Under the pieces are notes generated by a model that did not search any database, was not told the origin of the DNA, and worked only from the letters and a program-made list of their open reading frames with translations. Position numbers and translations under genes: made by a program. Positions 24,001 to 32,007 of a DNA stretch of 61,558 bases are shown piece by piece. This stretch comes from an uncultured Oscillibacter sp. (GTDB lineage Bacteria; Bacillota; Clostridia; Oscillospirales; Oscillospiraceae). The stretch covers positions 1 to 61,558 of the forward strand of contig CAJUQQ010000008.1 in NCBI GenBank assembly GCA_910588175.1, given 5' to 3'. The first letter of the stretch is position 1; every line of letters begins with the position of its first letter.

Positions 24001-24024
24001 CTGGAGGGGTGTACACCCCTCCAG
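24001..24024. repeat. Perfect 24-bp palindrome between xis and int
   Basis: CTGGAGGGGTGT and its exact reverse complement abut at 24012/24013. No T-run follows. It lies 39 bp before the int start, so it could be an attenuator, or a binding site for Xis or the element's repressor. Confidence 0.75.
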
Positions 24025-24062
24025 GGGGCTCTATGCAATATAACACATCAAGGAGGAAAATC

Positions 24063-25274
24063 ATGTCGAAAAAAAGCGGCAGCCGCGCAGCTCAGGGATC
24101 GGGGACAATTCGCAAAAAGACCATTATGAAAAAGGGTCGGCCCTACACCTATTGGGAGGCTCGCATCACCACCGGCTATGACCAAGGCACCGGCAAGCAG
24201 ATTCAGCGTTCTTTTTCCGGCAAGACCCAGAAGGAGGTCCGGGAGAAGATGCAAGCGGTTGCGGTTGAGTTAAATAACGGCACCTATAAGGAACCGTCTA
24301 AAATGACCGTGGGGGAGTGGCTGGATATTTGGCACGATACCTATTTAAATAATATCAAGCCCCGAACGGTCAAAATTTACGAGAACGATATCCGGCTCCA
24401 CATTAAACCGGCCTTGGGAGCGATCCGGTTGGAGAGCTTGAAAACGCACACGATCCAGAAGTTTTACAACGAATTGACGCACGGGACAAAGGGGAAACAT
24501 CCCCTCTCGCCTAAAACTGTGAAGAACATCCATGGCGTTTTACATCATGCCTTAAATCAGGCGGTGGCGAATGAGATGCTGCGCTTCAATCCTGCCAATG
24601 CCTGTACACTCCCGCGCATTGAGAAAAAGGATCTGAAACCCTTGGACGAGGAGAACATCAAGGAATTTCTGAAAGTCATTCAAGGGACCCGCTACGAGGA
24701 CATTTTTCTGGTCACGCTGTTTACAGGTATGAGAGAAGGGGAGGTCCTGGGCCTCACCTGGGACTGTGTGGACTTTGAGAAGGGAATCCTTCTCATCAAC
24801 AAGCAGATTCAGCTCCACCAGGAAAAGGAACTCAAAGGTGCCTATACGCTGACCTCTCCGAAGAACGGCAAGAGCCGCACGATTGCCGCCGCTCCGTTTG
24901 TCATGAAGTGCCTGAAGCGGCAGAAGGTGAAACAGACGGAATGGCGCTTGAAGGCTGGGGAGGCCTGGGGAAATCCTGACGGCTTGGTATTCACAGACGA
25001 GATTGGCGGCCACCTGACAAAATCCTCAGTCTACCGTGAATATAAGGCCATGGTCAAACGTGTTGGCCGTCCAGATGCCCGGTTCCATGATCTGAGACAT
25101 TCCTACGCCGTAGCCGCGATCAGCTCCGGGGATGACATCAAGACCGTACAGGGGAACCTGGGCCATGCCACCGCCGCCTTTACCCTGGATGTCTACGGCC
25201 ATGTGACGAACAAAATGAAGCGGGAAAGCGCCTCCCGTATGGAGAAATTTATTCAAGGTGTTTCTAGTGTATAA
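24063..25274 (+). CDS. int: Tyrosine recombinase (integrase)
   Basis: A 403-residue phage-type integrase. It has an N-terminal arm-binding domain (about 1-65), a SAM-like core-binding domain (about 80-175) and a catalytic domain with R224 (TGMREGEVLGL), H342 and R345 (HDLRHS), H368 (LGHA) and nucleophile Y378 (DVYGHV). The start follows AAGGAGG; an in-frame upstream ATG at 24009 lies in the palindrome and is rejected. It recombines the 26-bp core in tRNA-Cys. Its gene ends 108 bp before attR. Confidence 0.96.
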   Translation: MSKKSGSRAAQGSGTIRKKTIMKKGRPYTYWEARITTGYDQGTGKQIQRSFSGKTQKEVREKMQAVAVELNNGTYKEPSKMTVGEWLDIWHDTYLNNIKPRTVKIYENDIRLHIKPALGAIRLESLKTHTIQKFYNELTHGTKGKHPLSPKTVKNIHGVLHHALNQAVANEMLRFNPANACTLPRIEKKDLKPLDEENIKEFLKVIQGTRYEDIFLVTLFTGMREGEVLGLTWDCVDFEKGILLINKQIQLHQEKELKGAYTLTSPKNGKSRTIAAAPFVMKCLKRQKVKQTEWRLKAGEAWGNPDGLVFTDEIGGHLTKSSVYREYKAMVKRVGRPDARFHDLRHSYAVAAISSGDDIKTVQGNLGHATAAFTLDVYGHVTNKMKRESASRMEKFIQGVSSV

Positions 25275-25303
25275 GGAGGTCAAAACCGGCAAAATACGGG
25301 ACC

Positions 25304-25327
25304 CAAAGGGAAACTTAAAGGGAAAAC
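25304..25327. repeat. Right-end AAAGGGAAAC repeats (putative integrase arm sites)
   Basis: Two tandem copies of AAAGGGAAAC-like sequence, nearly the same as the pair at 15901-15925. The pairs run in the same direction at both ends of the element. Confidence 0.55.
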
Positions 25328-25348
25328 ACCCCTCCAAAGGGCAAAGCA

Positions 25349-25379
25349 AAACCCTGTAGCCATTGCGGCTACAGGGTTT
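25349..25379. terminator. Terminator at the element's right end
   Basis: Perfect 13-bp stem (25349-25361 with 25367-25379), 5-nt loop, TTTC on the plus side. It ends int transcription. It also replaces the original tRNA-Cys terminator displaced to 15728. Confidence 0.8.
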
Positions 25380-25381
25380 CT

Positions 25382-25407
25382 TTCTGGAGGTGACACCCGG
25401 ATTTGAA
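25382..25407. repeat. attR core within tRNA-Cys
   Basis: Identical to 15759-15784. It covers the T-arm 3' side, acceptor 3' strand and CCA of tRNA-Cys, so insertion left the tRNA functional. Confidence 0.9.
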
Positions 25408-25459
25408 CCGGGGAATCAGGGTTTTGCAGACCCTTGCCTTACCACTTGGCTATGTCACC
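25385..25459 (-). tRNA. tRNA-Cys (GCA)
   Basis: A 75-nt cloverleaf including encoded CCA. Acceptor stem GGTGACA/TGTCACC; anticodon loop CTGCAAA gives GCA. It is the integration site of the element. It has its own promoter at 25471-25499. Confidence 0.96.
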
Positions 25460-25470
25460 ATCTACAACCT

Positions 25471-25499
25471 ATTATATGCGAACTCTCCGAAAAAGTCCA
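25471..25499 (-). promoter_or_regulatory. Promoter of tRNA-Cys
   Basis: Minus strand TGGACT (25499-25494), 17-bp spacer, TATAAT (25476-25471), 12 bp before the tRNA. Confidence 0.65.
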
Positions 25500-25587
25500 C
25501 ACTTTTTTGAAAAAAATTCAAAAAATTTTTCCCACTTCCCCATCCCGCCACAAGCGCAAGGACATGGCGTAAGCCCCGGGGCCCCCG

Positions 25588-25685
25588 CCGGAACCCAGCA
25601 AAGCGGTTCCGGTGGGGAAGCGAAGGAATTCCCAACATAGTGCAGTTTTCGCCGAAAGCGGAAACGGAACGGTGTTGGGAATTCC
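25588..25685. repeat. Two hairpins in the tRNA-Gly to tRNA-Cys spacer
   Basis: CCGGAACC (25588-25595) pairs with GGTTCCGG (25605-25612). GGAATTCCCAACA (25625-25637) pairs with its perfect complement at 25673-25685 across a 35-nt loop that has its own weak stem. They probably end or process the upstream tRNA transcript. The rest of the 230-bp spacer holds T/A tracts only. Confidence 0.55.
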
Positions 25686-25690
25686 AGAGC

Positions 25691-25766
25691 TGGAGCGGGC
25701 AACGAGGCTCGAACTCGCTACCTCCACCTTGGCAAGGTGGCGCTCTACCAGATGAGCTATGCCCGC
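25691..25766 (-). tRNA. tRNA-Gly (GCC)
   Basis: 76 nt with encoded CCA. Acceptor GCGGGCA/TGCCCGC; anticodon stem-loop CCACC TTGCCAA GGTGG gives GCC. Confidence 0.96.
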
Positions 25767-25792
25767 ATGAGGGGTACCGCAGTACCCTCAAA

Positions 25793-25868
25793 TGGTGCCC
25801 AGAGCCGGAATCGAACCAGCGACACGTGGATTTTCAGTCCACTGCTCTACCAACTGAGCTATCTGGGC
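25793..25868 (-). tRNA. tRNA-Phe (GAA)
   Basis: 76 nt with encoded CCA. Acceptor GCCCAGA/TCTGGGC; anticodon stem-loop GTGGA CTGAAAA TCCAC gives GAA. Confidence 0.96.
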
Positions 25869-25871
25869 AAG

Positions 25872-25948
25872 TGGCGACCCGGAACGGGCTCGAACCGTCG
25901 ACCTCTAGCGTGACAGGCTAGCGTTCTAACCAACTGAACTACCGGGCC
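25872..25948 (-). tRNA. tRNA-Asp (GTC)
   Basis: 77 nt with encoded CCA. Acceptor GGCCCGG/CCGGGTC with one G-T pair; anticodon loop CTGTCAC gives GTC. It lies 3 bp from tRNA-Phe. Confidence 0.96.
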
Positions 25949-25993
25949 ATAAAAGGGAGAGGAAACACCGGGAAAGATAACTTAGGAAAAAGC

Positions 25994-26070
25994 TGGTGGG
26001 AACAACTGGACTCGAACCAGTGACCCCCTGCTTGTAAGGCAGATGCTCTAACCAGCTGAGCTATGCTCCC
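25994..26070 (-). tRNA. tRNA-Val (TAC)
   Basis: 77 nt with encoded CCA. Acceptor GGGAGCA/TGTTCCC; anticodon loop CTTACAA gives TAC. First tRNA of the leftward cluster Val-Asp-Phe-Gly. Confidence 0.96.
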
Positions 26071-26201
26071 GAGTCACCGCCCACGTCAAACGGCATTGAC
26101 TACTATACAAAAGAATTCCGGTTTTGTCAAGGCCTATTTCAAAATTTTCTCCATTTTTCTGAAAAAAGGAAAAGCCCTCCCCGGCAGGCCGCCGGAAACG
26201 G

Positions 26202-27128
26202 TCAAACCTGCCGGGCCAGCTTCCGGAGCTGGGCTTGAAATTCCTCCGGCAGAGGACAGCACAGCTCCACCGCCTCCCCGGTGCGGGGATGAAGAAACCG
26301 CAGCCCCACGGCGTGGAGGCACTGCCCCTGGAGGCCGGGGACGGGCTTCTTGGCCCCATAGACCGTGTCGCCCAGGATGGGATGGCCCAAATAGGCCAGG
26401 TGAACCCGGATTTGGTGGGTCCGTCCGGTCTCCAGGCGGCAGCGGAGGCGGGTATGCCGGAGGGGGCCGGAGAAGCGCTCCAGCACCTCCCAGTGGGTGA
26501 CGGCGGGACGGCCTGTGGGAAGCACGGCCATCTTCTTCCGGTCCGCCGGGTGCCGCCCGATGGGGGCGTCCACCGTGCCCGCGTCCTCCCGGAAGGCCCC
26601 CACGGCGACACACTCGTAGGTCCGGGCCAGGCTGTGGTCCTGGAGCTGGGCCGCTAGGCGAAGGTGGGCGAAGTCGTTTTTGGCGGCGATGATCAGGCCG
26701 GAGGTGTCCCGGTCGATGCGGTGGACAATGCCGGGGCGGAGGGCCCCGCCTACGCCGGAGAGGCTCCCCCCGCAGTGATACAGCAGGGCGTTGACCAGCG
26801 TCCCGTCCGGGTGGCCGGGGGCGGGGTGGACGACCAAGCCCTTGGGCTTGTTCACCACAATCACGTCGCCGTCCTCATAGACCACGTCCAGGGGGATGCG
26901 CTGAGGCCGGGCGTCGATGGGTTCCGGATCCGGCAGGGAGACCGTCAGGGTTTCCGCGCCGGTGAGCTTGTAATTCTTCGCCAGGGGCTTTCCGCCCAGG
27001 GTGACCCGGCCCTCCTCCAGGAGGCGCTGGGCGGCGGAACGGGTGAGCTCCTCCAGCTGTCCGGCCAGCCAGGCGTCCACCCGCTTCCCGGCGTCAGTCT
27101 CCGCCGGACGGAGCGTCCGCGTTTCCAT
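26202..27128 (-). CDS. rluD: RluD/RluA-family 23S rRNA pseudouridine synthase
   Basis: A 308-residue enzyme that isomerises uridines in large-subunit rRNA. An S4 RNA-binding domain (about 10-72) precedes the RluA catalytic domain with HRIDRDTSGL (136-145); D139 is the catalytic aspartate. LETGRTHQIRVHLAYLGHPI is the family's C-terminal motif. ATG at 27128 is used; it lies inside the end of lspA (35-bp overlap), so the genes are translationally coupled, an arrangement common in Bacillota. Confidence 0.95.
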   Translation of the reverse strand: METRTLRPAETDAGKRVDAWLAGQLEELTRSAAQRLLEEGRVTLGGKPLAKNYKLTGAETLTVSLPDPEPIDARPQRIPLDVVYEDGDVIVVNKPKGLVVHPAPGHPDGTLVNALLYHCGGSLSGVGGALRPGIVHRIDRDTSGLIIAAKNDFAHLRLAAQLQDHSLARTYECVAVGAFREDAGTVDAPIGRHPADRKKMAVLPTGRPAVTHWEVLERFSGPLRHTRLRCRLETGRTHQIRVHLAYLGHPILGDTVYGAKKPVPGLQGQCLHAVGLRFLHPRTGEAVELCCPLPEEFQAQLRKLARQV

Positions 27129-27603
27129 CGGCTTTCCCCCTCTTGTCGTATTTCTCGTAGAACCACTGGAAATAGACCAGCCCCAGGACGCAGCCGGAGA
27201 CGACGCAGATGTCCGCCACATTAAAGACCGGGTAGTCCATAAACTGGAAGTTGAACATGTCCACCACATAGCCCAGCCGGACCCGGTCCAGAATGTTTCC
27301 CAGGCCGCCGGAGACGATGAGACAGCCCGCCAGCACTCCCAGGGGATGCCGGACAATCCGCCGGACCAGAAGGGCCAGGATGGCCAGGACAATGCAGCTG
27401 GTGGTGATGACCAGCAGCCAGCGGGCGCCGGAAAAGCTGGACCAGGCCGCGCCGTAATTGTGGATGGTTTTCAGCTCCACAAAGCCCGGCAGGAGGGGAC
27501 GGACCTCCCCCAGGGGCAGGGTGAGGGAGATATAGCGCTTGACCCACTGGTCCAGGGCCAGCAGGGCCAGGGACAGCAGGACGGAAAGGACGGTGAAGGG
27601 CAT
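27094..27603 (-). CDS. lspA: Lipoprotein signal peptidase
   Basis: A 169-residue membrane aspartyl peptidase that removes the signal peptide from prolipoproteins after lipidation. Four membrane helices are visible. The catalytic pair is D106 (GGLGNILDRV) and D131 (FNVADI). The start at 27603 follows AAAGGAGG. It is the first gene of the lspA-rluD pair. Confidence 0.95.
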   Translation of the reverse strand: MPFTVLSVLLSLALLALDQWVKRYISLTLPLGEVRPLLPGFVELKTIHNYGAAWSSFSGARWLLVITTSCIVLAILALLVRRIVRHPLGVLAGCLIVSGGLGNILDRVRLGYVVDMFNFQFMDYPVFNVADICVVSGCVLGLVYFQWFYEKYDKRGKADGNADAPSGGD

Positions 27604-27694
27604 GGCGGGTCCTCCTTTGGGGATGTAAAGATATTCCCTGACAGTGTACACGCTTTTACCGGAAAAGGCAAGGGCGGCGTTTTGGGGATTCCTC

Positions 27695-27723
27695 TTGAAA
27701 GCCCGGGGGGCTTATGCTATAAT
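27695..27723 (+). promoter_or_regulatory. Promoter of the gene at 27775
   Basis: TTGAAA (27695-27700), 17-bp spacer, consensus TATAAT (27718-27723), about 50 bp before the coding start. Confidence 0.75.
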
Positions 27724-27774
27724 AGACAAAAAAAGACAGAAGCCCGCTCCGGGCGAGGAGAGGAGAACCTGATC

Positions 27775-28524
27775 ATGGCAGAGGAAATGACCACCTCCCC
27801 GCAAACCGTTCCCGCGGAAGCGGATTCCGCACCGGCGGCCCCGGAGGCGGCAGTTCCAGCGGCGGCTCCGGCGGCAGCCCCGGCTTCCGCGGCCCCCAGG
27901 AAGCCGAAAAAGGACAGCCCCCTGCTGCCGGTCCTGACCATCCTGCTGATTCTGGTGGGCATTGCCGACGCGGTTTTATGGGGCGTGGTGGGATATTACC
28001 TCTACCAGAACGCCCAGCGGGGGGACAGCAGTGCGCCGCCGCAAACCGCCTTGACAGACGGGACTCCGGCGCAGAGCGGCTCTGGTGATGACGCCTCCTC
28101 GGACGATGATGCGAAGCGGGAGGCGCTGGAGGAGTATATTCGACAAGTGCGCGAATTCGCGGAAGTGGAGCAGGACATGCTGAATAGCCGTAAGAGCGTT
28201 ACCGGAACAAATTATACGGATGACGCTACCGCGTACACCGAAATTACTGAGCGCACGACTCCGCTTTGTCAGCAGTTGTATGATATGGTTATGGAAATAA
28301 ATCCAGCTGATCCGGAGATTTCAGCGCTTCATGAAAACTATCAGGATTGTGCCCAAAAATATTTGGATACCGTAGCCTTGATGAGCTCCGCGCTAAGCAA
28401 TCAGGACATGACTCAAGTGTCCGAAGCCAATGATCTGATGAATGAGACAGAAAATTTGGTGCAGAGCTACAAGCGGGAGCTGAAGAGATTGGCAGAGGAA
28501 TGGAATGTCAAGATGAATTTCTGA
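27775..28524 (+). CDS. Single-pass membrane protein of unknown function
   Basis: A 249-residue protein. Residues 1-42 are Ala/Pro/Glu-rich and disordered, residues about 48-76 form one membrane helix (LLPVLTILLILVGIADAVLW), and 80-110 are an acidic linker. The extracytoplasmic C-terminal domain (about 115-249) is helical and resembles four-helix sensor or binding domains without clear motifs. The DNA for the last 130 residues is clearly more AT-rich than the first half, which suggests a domain acquired by recombination. It has its own promoter and a GAGGAGAGGAG site. Confidence 0.7.
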   Translation: MAEEMTTSPQTVPAEADSAPAAPEAAVPAAAPAAAPASAAPRKPKKDSPLLPVLTILLILVGIADAVLWGVVGYYLYQNAQRGDSSAPPQTALTDGTPAQSGSGDDASSDDDAKREALEEYIRQVREFAEVEQDMLNSRKSVTGTNYTDDATAYTEITERTTPLCQQLYDMVMEINPADPEISALHENYQDCAQKYLDTVALMSSALSNQDMTQVSEANDLMNETENLVQSYKRELKRLAEEWNVKMNF

Positions 28525-28589
28525 GGAATACGAAGTAGCCGCGGAGGAGAGTCAACCCATTCACCGCCAAACAGAAAGGATGGATGCAT

Positions 28590-28889
28590 ATGGCAAAGAC
28601 GGCGTGGATATTTTCCTACAAGCTCAAAAAGACCGTAACCCCGGAGGAGTTCATGGAGCGGACCCAAGCGCTCCACGACGCGGTGATTTCCAAGGCCAAG
28701 GGCTTCCTCTCCTGGGAGCACTATGTGCAGGACGAAACCTGGACGGACTTCGTCCTCTGGGAGACGGAGGAGGATGCCCAGAACGCCACCACCGTGGGCC
28801 AGGGCACGGCGGAAGCGGAGGCCTTTTACGCCTGCATCCGCATGGTGACCTGCCGGGCGCTGATTTCCCGGTTTGTGAAAAAATACTGA
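28590..28889 (+). CDS. ABM-fold (antibiotic biosynthesis monooxygenase-like) protein
   Basis: A 99-residue ferredoxin-like alpha/beta barrel protein. The pattern TPEEFMERTQALHDAVISKA, then SWEHYVQDETWTDFVLWE, then a helix with AEAEAFYACI resembles small stress-induced dimeric ABM or EthD-like proteins. Activity is unknown. ATG at 28590 is preferred over two others at 28580-28586 on ribosome-site spacing. The terminator that follows is shared with clpC. Confidence 0.6.
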   Translation: MAKTAWIFSYKLKKTVTPEEFMERTQALHDAVISKAKGFLSWEHYVQDETWTDFVLWETEEDAQNATTVGQGTAEAEAFYACIRMVTCRALISRFVKKY

Positions 28890-28898
28890 GGACCGAAA

Positions 28899-28925
28899 AA
28901 GGCCCCGCCGGAACGGCGGGGCCTT
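28899..28925. terminator. Bidirectional terminator between the ABM gene and clpC
   Basis: Perfect 11-bp stem AAGGCCCCGCC (28899-28909) with its complement (28915-28925), 5-nt loop, A-run upstream and T-rich tail downstream. Confidence 0.88.
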
Positions 28926-28934
28926 CGTGTTTTC

Positions 28935-31415
28935 TCAGGCGGGAAGCTCTTCCTTGGTCACCAGCAGCTTGCTGTCCTCCACGGTGAGGGCGGCGGTGTC
29001 CCCCTCCTTTAAGGTGCCGTCCAGCATCCGCTCCGCCACGGCGTCCTCCACCTTGCTCTGGATGCAGCGGCGCAGGGGCCGAGCGCCGTATTTGGGGTCG
29101 TAGCCCTCCCGGACCAGCTCCGCCACCGCCTCGTCGGAGGCACTGAGGTGCAGGCCCATGGATTCCATCCGGGCGGACACGGTTTCCAGCATCCGCCGGG
29201 CCACCTCGTGAATGTCCGCCTCCGTCAGAGCCCGGAAGACGATGATGTCGTCGATGCGGTTCAAAAACTCCGGCCGGAAGGTCTGGCGGAGCTCCGCCAT
29301 GACGGTCTCCTTGGCCTGGAGGAATTGTTTCTCCGCGTCGTCCGCCGGTTCCTCCGAGCTGAAGCCCAGGCGGGTCCCGGAGGTGGTGAGGCTCTTGGCC
29401 CCGATGTTGCTGGTCATGACGATGACCGTGTTTTTGAAGTCCACCGTCCGGCCCTGGGAATCCGTGATCCGGCCGTCGTCCAGGATTTGCAGGAGGATGT
29501 TCCACACGTCCTCGTGGGCCTTTTCAATCTCGTCGAAGAGGACCACGGAATAGGGCTTGCGCCGGACCCGCTCGGTGAGCTGGCCGCCCTCCTCGTGGCC
29601 CACATAGCCCGGGGGGGAGCCGATGAGCCGGGAGACGGTGTGGCGCTCCATATACTCCGACATGTCGATGCGGATGATGGCGCTCTCGTCGCCGAACATG
29701 GCCTCCGCCAGGGATTTGCACAGCTCCGTCTTCCCCACGCCCGTGGGGCCCAGGAACAGGAAGGAGCCCGTGGGGCGCTTGGGGTCCTTCAGCCCCACCC
29801 GGCCCCGGCGGATGGCCCGGGCCACGGCCTTCACGGCCTCGTCCTGGCCCACCACCCGCTGGTGGAGAATCTCCTCCATCCGAAGAAGGCGGCTGCCCTC
29901 GTCCTCCGTCAGGCGGGTGACGGGGATGCCCGTCCAGCCCGCCACCACGGCGGCGATGTCCTCCGCCGTGACGGGGCGGTGCTGCCGGGGGCTGGAACGG
30001 CGCTTCTCCCGCTCCTGCTCCACCTGGTCCTGGTAGTTGCTCTCAATGTCCCGGAGCTGGGCGGCGGTCTCATAGTCCTGACGCTGGATGGCGGCGTCCT
30101 TGTCCTTGGCCAGGGCGGCGATTTTCTCCTCCAGGGATTTCAGCTCCGGGGAAATTTCCTCCTCCTCCATGCGGACCCTGGACGCGGCCTCGTCCATCAG
30201 GTCGATGGCCTTGTCGGGGAGAAAGCGGTCGGAGATATACCGGGCGGAGAGGGAGACGGCGGCCTCCAGGGCCTCGTCGGTGAGCTGGAGCTTGTGGTGC
30301 TGCTCGTACTTCTCCCGGAGGCCCTTCAAAATCTCCAGGCTGGCCTCCTGGCTGGGCTCGCCCACCTGGACGGGCTGGAAGCGGCGCTCCAGGGCGGCGT
30401 CCTTTTCGATATATTTCCGGTACTCGTTCAGGGTGGTGGCCCCGAGACAGCGGATTTCTCCCCGGCCCAGGGCGGGCTTGATGATGTTGGCCGCGTCCAC
30501 GGCCCCCTCGGCAGACCCCGCCCCCACGATGGTGTGGAGCTCGTCGATGAAGAGAATCACGTCTCCGGACTTCTTCACCTCGTCCAGGGCCTTTTTGATG
30601 CGCTCCTCAAACTCGCCCCGGTACTTGGTCCCCGCCACCATGCCGGAGAGGTCCAGGGAGAGGATGCGCTTGTCCAGCAGGTCGTCGGGCACGTCTCCCA
30701 GAACGATCTTCCGGGCCAGGCCCTCGGCGATGGCGGTTTTGCCCACGCCGGGCTCGCCGATGAGGCAGGGATTGTTTTTGGTCCGGCGGGAGAGAATCTG
30801 AATCACCCGCTGAATCTCGTCGTCCCGCCCGACAACCGGGTCCAGCTTGCCGTTCCGCGCGTCGGCGGTCAGATCCCGGGTGAACTCCCGGAGGGTCTTT
30901 CCTCCGCTCCCGCCGGCTCCGCCGCCGGAGGAGGGGCCCCGGTCGTCCCGGGGGGCGGCGGGCTGACGGCTCTGGGGCCGCTGGTTTAGCTTCTGCATCA
31001 GGGCGGCGTAGAGGGGCCGGGCGTCCACGCCGGCGGTGCGGAGGATGCGGACGGCCATGTTGTTCCCCTCCCGGAGAAGGCCCGCCAGCAGGTGTTCGGT
31101 ACCCACATAGGGGCTGCCGCCCCGGACGGCGTCCTCCACGGCGATTTCCACCACCCGGCGGGCCCGGGGGGTCAAGCCCTGGGCGGGATTGCTGCCGGGG
31201 AGGCCCGCCCCCACGCTGCGTTTGATGATCTGCACAATCATATCGTCGGTGAGCCCGGCTTCCAGGAGAACGTCGTGGGCGGTGCCCTGGTCCTCCCGGA
31301 TGAGGCCCAGCAGAAGGTGCTCGGTGCCCACGTAGCCGTGGCCCAGTTCTCCTGCGGCCTCCTGGCTGAGGCGGAGGGATTCCTCCGCGCCGGGGCTGAA
31401 TTTTTTCTCGTTCAT
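28935..31415 (-). CDS. clpC: ATP-dependent Clp protease ATP-binding subunit ClpC
   Basis: An 826-residue AAA+ unfoldase that feeds misfolded proteins to ClpP. Two N-terminal Clp repeats (about 1-145), first AAA module with GEPGVGKT (about residue 220), a ClpC-type middle coiled coil with a UVR motif (RQDYETAAQLRDIE, about 435-450), and second AAA module with GPTGVGKT (about 555). A Gly/Ser-rich linker follows the N-domain. Last gene of the ctsR-mcsA-clpC operon. No mcsB lies before it. Confidence 0.97.
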   Translation of the reverse strand: MNEKKFSPGAEESLRLSQEAAGELGHGYVGTEHLLLGLIREDQGTAHDVLLEAGLTDDMIVQIIKRSVGAGLPGSNPAQGLTPRARRVVEIAVEDAVRGGSPYVGTEHLLAGLLREGNNMAVRILRTAGVDARPLYAALMQKLNQRPQSRQPAAPRDDRGPSSGGGAGGSGGKTLREFTRDLTADARNGKLDPVVGRDDEIQRVIQILSRRTKNNPCLIGEPGVGKTAIAEGLARKIVLGDVPDDLLDKRILSLDLSGMVAGTKYRGEFEERIKKALDEVKKSGDVILFIDELHTIVGAGSAEGAVDAANIIKPALGRGEIRCLGATTLNEYRKYIEKDAALERRFQPVQVGEPSQEASLEILKGLREKYEQHHKLQLTDEALEAAVSLSARYISDRFLPDKAIDLMDEAASRVRMEEEEISPELKSLEEKIAALAKDKDAAIQRQDYETAAQLRDIESNYQDQVEQEREKRRSSPRQHRPVTAEDIAAVVAGWTGIPVTRLTEDEGSRLLRMEEILHQRVVGQDEAVKAVARAIRRGRVGLKDPKRPTGSFLFLGPTGVGKTELCKSLAEAMFGDESAIIRIDMSEYMERHTVSRLIGSPPGYVGHEEGGQLTERVRRKPYSVVLFDEIEKAHEDVWNILLQILDDGRITDSQGRTVDFKNTVIVMTSNIGAKSLTTSGTRLGFSSEEPADDAEKQFLQAKETVMAELRQTFRPEFLNRIDDIIVFRALTEADIHEVARRMLETVSARMESMGLHLSASDEAVAELVREGYDPKYGARPLRRCIQSKVEDAVAERMLDGTLKEGDTAALTVEDSKLLVTKEELPA

Positions 31416-31464
31416 GTGGTTGACACTTCCTTTCGTGAAGTACGGTTTTTAAAGTATGGTTTTT

Positions 31465-31932
31465 TCAGTTCCGCTCGATGCCGCGGATTTGGTCCCGGAG
31501 CTCCGCCGCCCGCTCGAAGTTCTCCTCCCGGACCGCCTTCTGCATTTCCAGCCGCAGGGCGTTGAGCTGGCGGGTCCTGGAGAGCTGATTCTGCTCCTCT
31601 TCCTCCAGCAGGGTGTCCTGGGTCTTCTGGGGTTCCGGCCTCGCCTCCGCCGGGGCGCCCAGGGCGGGCATGTCGGCGAAGATGTCGTCGAAGGGGTCCT
31701 CCAGCATCCGGCTCATGCGGCCCAGCAGGGAGGGGACGGGGGTGAAGAAGTCGTCGAACAGCCCGCCGCCGAAGAGCCCCCGCATCATCCGCTGGCTCTG
31801 GGCGGCCAAACGCTGGGTGTAGCCCAGCTTCTCGGCGCATTCGGCGCAAAGGTGCTTCTCGGTGACGTTTCCGTTGACGCTGCTCTGGTAAACAAAGGTG
31901 ACTTCATTCTTGCCACAATTTTCGCATTTCAT
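31465..31932 (-). CDS. mcsA: McsA, UVR-motif zinc protein
   Basis: A 155-residue protein with two N-terminal CxxC knuckles (CENC at 3-6; CAEC near 29-32) and a C-terminal UvrB/UvrC motif (LEMQKAVREENFERAAELRD, about 125-144). In Bacillus it activates the arginine kinase McsB and modulates CtsR. Here no mcsB gene follows, so it may act on ClpC or CtsR directly, or the kinase may be elsewhere. Confidence 0.93.
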   Translation of the reverse strand: MKCENCGKNEVTFVYQSSVNGNVTEKHLCAECAEKLGYTQRLAAQSQRMMRGLFGGGLFDDFFTPVPSLLGRMSRMLEDPFDDIFADMPALGAPAEARPEPQKTQDTLLEEEEQNQLSRTRQLNALRLEMQKAVREENFERAAELRDQIRGIERN

Positions 31933-32007
31933 AATAAAAACCTCCTGTATCTGGAAAATGTTTTGATGGACAATTTAAAAGGTGGGACTATTTCAGTTTA
32001 TGCCCCG

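Larger units (their letters stand above)
15759..25407. mobile_element. 9.6 kb integrative element in tRNA-Cys (satellite- or small-plasmid-like)
   Basis: It is bounded by 26-bp direct repeats, the right copy lying within an intact tRNA-Cys. Next to attR are integrase and excisionase genes. It also carries a D5/P4-type helicase, two HTH regulators with repeat operators, a leftward block of small unknown genes and an amidoligase/amidotransferase operon. Base composition (AT-rich at 16500-18130 and 21000-21950) differs from the chromosome. No relaxase, coupling protein, terminase, portal or capsid gene is present, so it is unlikely to transfer alone. A phage satellite or an integrative plasmid mobilised by another element fits best. 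Confidence 0.88.

Noticed and set aside
15759..25407. Conjugative element (ICE)
   Set aside because: No relaxase, VirB4, coupling protein or lytic transglycosylase gene is present in 9.6 kb.
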